Shown here: positions 56,561 through 64,000 of the stretch, piece after piece
Layout: every line of letters starts with the position of its first letter
Position numbering within the stretch: position 1 is the stretch's first letter
Assembly (NCBI RefSeq): GCF_030704535.1
Contig: NC_081817.1
Span: forward strand, 24,491,001 to 24,555,000
Direction of reading: 5' to 3'
Source: Vitis vinifera
Lineage: Eukaryota; Streptophyta; Magnoliopsida; Vitales; Vitaceae
DNA: 64,000 nucleotides
Position numbers and translations under genes: made by a program
The notes under the pieces: generated by a model
The model's input: the letters and a program-made list of their open reading frames with translations, nothing else
What the model was told of the DNA's origin: nothing
The model's database searches: none

Positions 56561-58017
56561 ACTCACAAAAGAAACTGTGGAATGACTCAGTGGGATAAAT
56601 TGGAAGATTATGTTTACAAATTAAAAACTGAAAAATACGAGATGATGGATGTCCTAAATAATGATGCCAATTGGCAAGTGATGTCTTAACACTAACACAT
56701 GCTTGTTTAGGAGAGGTACCCACTGCGTTTCCCTCGTTAGGCCAAGGCCACTCATACACATCATCCTTTCTCTGCCCTTAAGTGAGACGTGCCCCCGTTT
56801 TGAGATCCTTGACAACAAAAGAAGAAAAAAAAAACTCAATAGAAGCATTGTTGGTTTTACACAACTTAGAGACAGAAATTAAGTTTTTCCTTATGGAGAG
56901 AACACATAACACATTAGACAAAAAAAAAAGACTTAGAAGGAGCAGGGAGTTTAGAAGAACCAGTGTGAGTAATTTCGAGGCCTGAACCATCACCCAAGAG
57001 AATGTCATCAAGACCTTCATAAGGCTGGTGGTGGGAAAGATTAGTTAAATCGCCAGTAACGTGATGGGAGGCATCAGAGTCCACAATCCAATTTGAAGAC
57101 GATGAGTTCCCAAAAGAGGTGTGATGAACCTCTAGCTGTTGTTGTAGGAGCCTCTTGGCTGAATTGCATTGTCTGGCAGTATGCCCATTTTTCTGACAAA
57201 ATTGACATACAACATTGGAGTGAAACTAATTGTTATGGTTACCATTGTTGTTGAACTTTCTTCCTTGGTGATTGCGGTTATTAAAGAACCTCTTCCCATT
57301 ATAACTTTGTCCATTGCCATATCGAGGTTGGTGTTGCCAAGACTTGTGCGAGTATTATTGATAGTGACATATGAACCACCACGTGACTCTTCTCTTTTCA
57401 AGAAAGCTTCATGTTCTACCAGCTTGTCATGAAGTTCTTCAAATGAAACAGGAGTGTCTCGGGCTCTTATTGCAGTATAAATCTCCTTAAAGCCATTACC
57501 AAGGCCATTGAGAGCAAAAATAGTCAGATCATCATCACTTAAATGAGTGTCAATGAGAGCTAGATCATCAACAGTTCCTTTGATGGTTTGAAGATACTCT
57601 GCAATAGAACGAGTATTGCAAGTGATGTTGGTAAGCTTCTCCTTGAGATTCATTACTCGTGATTTGGATTTGTTAGCATAAAGCTTGTGAAAGAGATGCA
57701 AGGATTGCGTGAAGGAGCAACTTGTCTTGCCTAGTCCAAATAGCGAAATTTGAAGTTGAAATAGTTGTTCCATCTTCGACAATAATTTCCTTGGATGGGC
57801 ATGTCTTAGTCCCATCAAGAAATCCCATGAGGTCATAACCATATAGTAGGGCGTCAAATTGTGCTTTCCAATAGGGAAAGTTGTTGTTGTTCAATTTGAT
57901 GGGTAGTTGGGTAGTTGCATTAATGGAGATAATTCGATCAAAGCAAGAAGTAGAAGAGATGAGTGATACATTGGTTCTGCTGGTTGTGTTTTCGGCCATG
58001 GTGCAAGATATTTGCAA
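56561..58017 (-). pseudogene. Copia gag, protease and integrase zinc domain
   Basis: Gag starts at ATG 58017 or the inner ATG (MAENTTSRTN) near 57999 and has the copia capsid pattern (LPIKLNNNNFPYWKAQFDAL). A frame change near 57700 leads to 57857-57132 (LKEKLTNITCNTRSIAEYLQ, FEELHDKLVEHEAFL). The zinc knuckle near 57170-57210 falls across another frame change. A protease-like segment (56990-57110) and GAG-pre-integrase (LANWHHYLGHPSSRI, near 56640) follow. Confidence 0.85.
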
Positions 58018-58067
58018 AGAGAGGTTTTGGATAAATAAAAAAAAAAAAAACTCGTTAGAGTCTTTAC

Positions 58068-58080
58068 TGCTCTGATACCA
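58068..58080 (-). other. Primer-binding site of antisense copia element
   Basis: The minus strand reads TGGTATCAGAGCA directly after the 5' LTR end, the initiator Met-tRNA site. Confidence 0.93.
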
Positions 58081-58304
58081 TGAAAGATATTAAGAGGAGT
58101 AATTGCTGAATTATTGATATATTTTAATTAAACACACTGAATGGGGTTTATATATCATAAACATCCCAAACGGTTACAAAAAAATATCCCACAAAACGTG
58201 GTCAAGTCAGTTACAATGAAAACAAACATTTGAATACATCAGAAATAATATGTTACAACAGAAAACTAACAGCCAAAGAATAGCTCCTATGATTGGCTTC
58301 AATA
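58081..58304 (-). repeat. 5' LTR of antisense copia element
   Basis: 224 bp, matching 53521-53755. The plus strand starts TGAAAGATATTAAGAGG and ends GGCTTCAATA. TATATA near 58152 on the plus strand may be the minus-strand promoter element. Confidence 0.9.
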
Positions 58305-59851
58305 GTTTTTTTATCTTTAAATATGTTCTTTGAAAACATAGTTTTGAGAAGACATAAAACAACATTGTTTTTTAAGTCACCATTTGTCAAACATGTTTTT
58401 AAGTGGTTTTTATTCAAAAGAATGGAAACCACACTTCCCAACATAGCCTTTATATTCCTCATAATGCTTTCCATGGATAGTTTATGCTATCATGAAGAAA
58501 TAATTTGGATATTGATGAGTACAAGAAGCAACACATCGCTTATCACAACTTCCAACCTCTACAAAGATGAACATAGTGCTGCCATCACTAAGGTGCGGAT
58601 GATGGAAATTACTCCATCTTCTTTAATTGGGCCACAATTTTTTTTTTTTTTTGGTAGTTGAGTTAGAATTTCTGGTAGGGTTTTTGCATTGAAGCAACTT
58701 CAAGGAAGTAATAGATCTTTAATTAGATTTATGGAAGTAGTACTTGTGCGCAACATTCCAACTAGTCCTTTATACACATTGTTAATGAGTAAAAAGTGCA
58801 TGCAATTCATACATGACTCTTTACCTATTTTCAAGAACTTGATCAGGGACTTCCAATCTATTTTTTAGGAACTTGACCAGGGACTTCCAATCTATAGGCA
58901 CTTGATACCTACATTGCATGCAGCCATTTGGTGCATCAAAAACCCTAAAAAATAATTTGCAAAGGTGAAGTTTCCGTAGCCAGTACTTGTTGAAACTAGA
59001 TTGTCTTGATTACTAGTAAAATTCTAATGATTTCAAGAGCACCCAATCCAATTGTGTTATTTGAGTATTGCATAACAAAAAGAGAAAATTTGATTTAGTT
59101 ATACTTACTTTGTGTGATTGTTATGAGACTTGAAGGTGATCAAAAAGCCATTTTCTGATTAATTAAATTTTATGGCTAAAAATAATTGCTCATAGACTTA
59201 GAGCAACAAACTCGCCAAAAAAAAAAAAAAAACAATTATGGAAAAAAAAATCTTCTATCACAAGATACTAATTTTTAATCACAAATTAGTTTATGACAAA
59301 ACCTCATATTTGTTGTAGTGGCATTACAACGATGGAATAAGTAAGTTTCTTTTTTTTGCATGCTTGTGAATGCATCGATCGACATGATTAAGGTTGACTT
59401 AGTTGGATCGACATCAACCTTAGAGCTTGAGTTGATTTAAAATATCACTTAATTCAATTGATTAACGTACAATTCAAACTTAAAGTAGGGTTCAGAGTTT
59501 ATGATTTGGTTTGGAGAATAAGTTGGCCAATTAACCTAATGCCCAAAAGGCCATTTTTAAAAAAAAAAAAAGAAAAAGAAAATGCTATGAAGATAGGTTT
59601 TTTGAAATTAAATGATATTGTCACACACTATCCTTAATCCAAATAGAATATTATTATATAACCATGCTTCAATCAATTAAAAGACATGCTTTGGAACTCA
59701 ATCATACTAGAATTAATGATTTATTAAAGTTTCACTTCATAGGAACACCACACTTTTTATTATTACACATTGCTCTTGCAAACATAGGAAAATAAAGCAT
59801 TAGTAGAGTTTGATTCAAAGAAAAAGAACAAGTTCATCAAGAGAGGCATTT

Positions 59852-62022
59852 TTAATCACTTCCTTTAGGCAGAGCTCTTTGGACCAACGTGACCAAGAAA
59901 TCTTTATAATTTCCAAGAGCTACATCTTCAATCTTCTGGGTTAGAGGAGTTTTATATTGTCTATCATATTCCTCAGCAATGTCCTTCATATCAACATTGG
60001 CTCGGGTTACAATAACTCGAGTTAGGGCTTCTTTTTCATTCTTGTTTGCATTAGCTTTCATTGCTGAATCTAAAATCTAAGATTAAAAAGAAAAAAAAAG
60101 TTTAAGAAATGCTTTAACAAACAAAAATAAAAAGATCATTTTTGTAATGTGTATAGTGAATTTATCTCACCTTACTGAAATACTGTGGAGGAGCACACAA
60201 GCAATAAATTGTGTCCTTCAAACTTGATTCCTCATCAAGATCCTAAATAAATTAAATACGGAGGAATTACATTAAAATGAATATTTATGAAAGCTAATTC
60301 GAGGAAAAATGACTTCTAATAAATATTGGAATGAAAAGAATTGTTCCAAGTAACATGAGAATGAGAATTGTTGTCCTAATTATTTATTTATTTTTTAAAA
60401 AAGAGAATTTATAAAACAAAAAATAATAAAAATAGAGGAAAAAAATTGCACAAATAATGTTCCATGATTTGAAATAATATGTTTTTCCATATAATTTGTA
60501 TGTTCATGATTGTACATGTTAAACTATTGGCAAAGTATATATTTCAATCTAATTACTTCTTAGAATGTATTTGGTATCTGAAAATAAGAATAAAATAAAG
60601 ATAAATCATAACATCATGTAAAAGAGGAAAACCAAAATTTGAACAAGATAGAATTTTGCATTTGCAAGATTGAAATTTTACTTTCATTCCAAGTAATTCG
60701 GACTTAGAAATGAATAGGAAATGGAATGGTTTTTTATTTTATTTTTTATTTTTTATTTATTTTTCATTCCCATTTTCTATTCTAGTGTTTCAATTATTAC
60801 ACAATTTTTCTTTAATTTTTTCTAAGTAAAAAAGTGATAATAGCAGAGGAAATGAGACAATAGCAGAGGAAATGAGACAATAGGGACATATTCTCTCAGA
60901 GAAAAAAGTGATAATAGTAGAGAAAATGGGACAATAGGGACATATAAGAAAGAGGAAAAAAGAACATAGGATAACAAAGAAGGTAACAAATACTAACTTT
61001 AAGTCTAATGCTAATTAACTTTCACTTTTTTTTTCTTTATTTCACTTTATTCATTTATTAATATATAAGTAAAGAATAAAAAGTGCCTTTGATATGCAGG
61101 AATTAAAATATGATAGGAATGTTGGATCACATGTATTATCTTAAAAAAAAAGGGAATTCAAAATTTTTTTGGTAATAATTTATTTTTTTACTTCTTATTT
61201 CTATTTTTGAAATTATCCAAATGTAATAGCGAATGAAAAATGGAATAGATTTCTCATCCCCATTTCATAGTCTAATATTTCAAACAGGCTCTAAGAAGTA
61301 ACAAATATAATATCATAATTATGTTATACCTCTATAATGTTCTTGTTAAAAGTCTCTTGGTAACATTTGATGACAGCCATGAGATGAATCTTGCTTCTTG
61401 TTGTTAGAATCCTTACGATCTCTTCATCTTTGATTAGCTGCTTCTTGTCACCAATACTAATGGCTTTTTCAAGTTTTTGAGCGTCCAATTTAATTGCCCG
61501 ATCATTAGTTTTTGATCCATCATATCTGTATGAACTTACAAGTGCTACCAAAAGCTGTTGATACAAGAAGCAATTTTTCATTACATTATTTCATGTTGAT
61601 AATAATATTTGTTGCATGGTTTCTTTATGTGGCTATAAGGTTTTAGTTATCATTAGAGAGAATGTGTTTGATTAAAGCTCTCCAAAATCAAAGATGCAGG
61701 ATGGAAAAAACTATGGAAAGGGTTGGACCAAACTAAAATGAAATATCGACTATTGATTTGATATTTGATGATACTAACAAATAATTAGACTAAGAGTGCG
61801 TTTGATAGTGATTTAGAAAACGTTTATAGTATTTCTAACACTTAAATGATACAAATTTTAAAGTATTAAAAAGTTTGGAAACACTTCCTAAAATCACTGT
61901 AAAATGGGCTTTAATCTATTTAACAGTAATTTTAGGAAGTGTTTTTAACGTAAAAAGTGTTTTTGGAAAAAAATTTTGACGTTTGAAAAAATTTAGGAAA
62001 TATTTTTAAAGATTTGAAAAAT

Positions 62023-62058
<36 letters not shown>

Positions 62059-63933
62059 TGAAGAAACACTTGATAGACGATTCGTCTAAAAACACTTTAA
62101 TTAAAAATACTTTGAGTAAAAACGCTACTAAATGCACTTGAAAATGTATTTGGCAATGTTTCTATTTGAAATACTTTTAATAGAAGTGTTTTGTTTACAA
62201 GTATTTTTAGGTAATTTTTTAATTTTTGAAAAGTATATTCTAAATTTTTCCAAACAGTTGATTTTTCTTCACAAATGGTTTTTATATATATATATATGTA
62301 CAAGTGCTTTTTAGAAGCACTATCCAACAGACTCTAAGTTACCTTTCAAATATGACCAAGTTACTTTCTAAATATGATCATCTTGCGTAATTATGATCAC
62401 ATTAATTCTCGATTGGTTCCTTAATATGACTATATATATTACCAGTCATACTAACCTAACCAAGACTGCACCACATAAAACTCCTTTATTGAGAAAAGAC
62501 ACAATTATAGGACTTTCTAAGAGTCCAACTAATGGGGTTTTAAGGCTCAAAATAGGTGGCTTAAACCCAAAAAAAAGTTCCAAACTCCAATCGTACAAGA
62601 ATAGGCTCAAAAGATTATTTGCAATTGCATATCCTTGAGCCCAACCATCATTTATGGAAAAAAATATATGTTAGAAAGGAATATGAATGCCATTTTTCTT
62701 AAGAAATAATTGGTCAAAATGCTTCAAGAAATTTATAAACAGAAATGCTCTTCACTTTATAAAAAAATTGCATAATATCTCACTAATCCAGGTCATTTTT
62801 TTTTTCAAATATAACAACTAAAAATATGATCATATACTTGTACTAACCTGGCGTTCGATGCCGTCAACTCGGGAAGCAACGTCTTCCTCGATGGATTCGC
62901 TGTAGAGGGACTGGTATGCTCTCCTAGCTCCCAAGAGCTCGTCTGATGATCGAGTGCATGCAAGTTCAATGAGTAGGCCATATGCTTGTCTGCCTCTTTT
63001 CAAAGCCTTCCTTGCCATGCGAGCATCTCTTTCCCAAGGATGCATGGTCCATTGCACCACAGCATCCTGACCACAAAAATGTTAAAAAAACTAGTCATAT
63101 TATTGCAAAAACCAATCTTAAGTCATCTTTAGTCTCCCTGTTTTTTGTACTTCCATTGTAATTTTTATTTTCTTATAAGAATTAATTTTTTTTATGACAA
63201 TTAATATATAAATATCTTTAATTTAATGTTAACATAAATATCTAATTTTGTATTTGATATATAGATACCTTAAAACGCTTAAATTCCCTTTTTAGAAATT
63301 TAAGAAGAAATTCTTCACATTTCTCAAACGGGAAGCGTTCATCCTTCAAAAAGATGCCAGAAGTTTCATTCCTAAAAGTTGACAACTGTTCTGGTTGCCA
63401 TTTTACTAAGATCTCCAGCATTGATTTCTCGTCAACTCCAAATATTCCTGGAAATGTAAATCAAGATTATTTCAACCTTCTAATAAATATCAATAATGAA
63501 AGAACAAACAAACAAACTGAAAAATGTTTGAATATGGGAGTTATGTAACATTTACTCTCCAGATCTGATATTGTATCTAAATTCAAAATTGTTATATTAA
63601 TTTGTAGACTGTATTCATTAACCAGTGGGGAGAAAAAACCATAGTGTAAATTGCAAAAAAAAAAAAAAAAAAAAAAAAAAAGGAAGAAAAGAGAAAGAAA
63701 GAAAAAAAAGAAAAAAGTTTCATATGGGACATGAGATCATATATATGTAATCATCCTTACTGTCACAAATTTTCACTAGAATTATTAAGAAAATAATAGA
63801 TGAATGAGTAGAAAGTATATTGTAAAAGAAGGCAATTGTTTGTGATTTAGAAAAAAACAAAGTTAAGAGAGAAGGAGAAATTACCAGAGTGAGAAACAGA
63901 GAAAGACTTTGCAAGAGCATCTGACGAAGACAT
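59852..63933 (-). CDS. Annexin D4-like protein, distal copy, intact (6 exons)
   Basis: Exons on the minus strand: 63933-63885, 63447-63269, 63066-62848, 61554-61330, 60242-60171, 60076-59852; all introns are GT-AG, and the total of 969 nt gives 322 residues. The start ATG (MSSSDALAKSFS) is the first in a frame that joins exon 2 in phase 1. Four annexin repeats are seen: repeat 1 at about 17-76 (GVDEKSMLEILVKW), repeat 2 at about 77-149 (VVQWTMHPWERDARMARKAL, SSDELLGARRAYQSLY), repeat 3 at about 150-225 (ALVSSYRYDG, VRILTTRSKIHL) and repeat 4 to the end (LTRVIVTRANVD, NYKDFLVTLVQRAL). The MHPWERDAR block and exon layout fit the annexin D4 group of plants. Canonical calcium loops GxGTD are absent, as in that group, so calcium-dependent membrane binding may be weak or use other sites. 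Confidence 0.92.
61796..62337. repeat. Three tandem inverted-repeat units in annexin intron 3 (distal copy)
   Basis: Units at about 61796-61913, 61914-62140 and 62141-62337 correspond one to one with 49012-49577. Terminal strings (TTTGATAGTG, ATTTAACAGT, CACTATCCAACAGACTC) are more diverged. An (AT)n run at 62025-62056 interrupts the second unit. Confidence 0.65.
63655..63719. repeat. Poly(A)/purine run in annexin intron 1
   Basis: A run of more than 20 A is followed by a GGAAGAAAAGAGAAAG purine stretch. It is absent from the proximal copy, where intron 1 is 187 bp shorter. Confidence 0.8.
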
Positions 63934-64000
63934 AATTGTTTTCCCTTCTTTGTTTGTTTGTTTTTTCCTTCTTTTGATGGAGGTAACAAGAATGGTGTCC

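Larger units (their letters stand above)
53521..58304 (-). mobile_element. Ty1/copia element, antisense, in unit 2
   Basis: LTRs at 58081-58304 (5') and 53521-53755 (3') flank gag, protease, integrase, RT and RNase H, all on the minus strand. GTTTT precedes the left end (53516-53520) and follows the right end (58305-58309). With these limits the LTR starts TATTGAAGCC and ends ATCTTTCA, lacking a 5' TG; the T-rich target leaves some doubt. LTRs differ by about 8-9 substitutions, a 10-bp tandem copy and one G. The coding region has several frameshifts and stops. Total length is 4.78 kb, typical of copia. Confidence 0.92.
52690..64000. repeat. Segmental tandem duplication, unit 2
   Basis: This is the second unit of the annexin duplication, running off the window. 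It contains a copia insertion absent from unit 1 (53521-58304). Non-coding similarity with unit 1 extends through introns and the 3' flank. 52690-53520 and 58305-59851 hold no gene. Confidence 0.8.

Overview
The window reads as nuclear DNA of a dicot plant. The genes have short GT-AG introns, intergenic DNA is very AT-rich, and much of the sequence is nested LTR retrotransposons. The repeat families and gene style fit a grapevine-like (Vitis) genome; that is recognition from memory and was not checked by a search.

Layout. (1) 1-431: the 3' part of a phytocyanin (blue copper protein) gene, here called copy A. (2) 2793-33145: one 30.35-kb nest of retroelements. A Ty1/copia element (LTRs of 173 bp, TSD GAAAC) was split in its integrase by an Athila-like Ty3/gypsy element (5252-30477, LTRs 1689 and 1651 bp, TSD GTTGT). 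That element was then split twice: in its reverse transcriptase by an antisense gag-only relative (10358-19066, two 2064-bp LTRs, TSD AGAGA), and in its third ORF by a 3.88-kb solo LTR (22420-26296, TSD CCAGC). (3) 34296-41367: two intact phytocyanin genes, B and C, separated by decayed retroelement debris. (4) 42482-43608: a decayed antisense copia fragment. (5) About 43985-64000: a tandem segmental duplication, each unit carrying one annexin D4-like gene on the minus strand. The proximal copy (46256-51017) has all its lesions in exon 3; the distal copy (59852-63933) is intact and encodes 322 residues. The distal unit also holds an antisense copia element (53521-58304).

How the parts relate. 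The three phytocyanins are a tandem family of predicted secreted, Gln-ligand (stellacyanin/mavicyanin-type) cupredoxins with an arabinogalactan-like tail and a GPI-anchor signal; copy A has lost that signal to a stop codon. The annexin pair is a second tandem family. All other coding capacity is retroelement protein, nearly all of it broken.

Most unusual signals: (a) the LTR of the gag-only element ends in a ladder of embedded former LTR-end/primer-binding-site junctions, as if the LTR had crept outward stepwise; (b) the Athila-like elements carry dense arrays of a perfect 16-bp palindrome and a hairpin motif; (c) the proximal annexin has lost both splice sites of one symmetric exon and carries two stops inside it, while every other exon stays open, so an in-frame exon-skipped annexin is possible. 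Mismatches and exon boundaries were found by eye, so counts are approximate.
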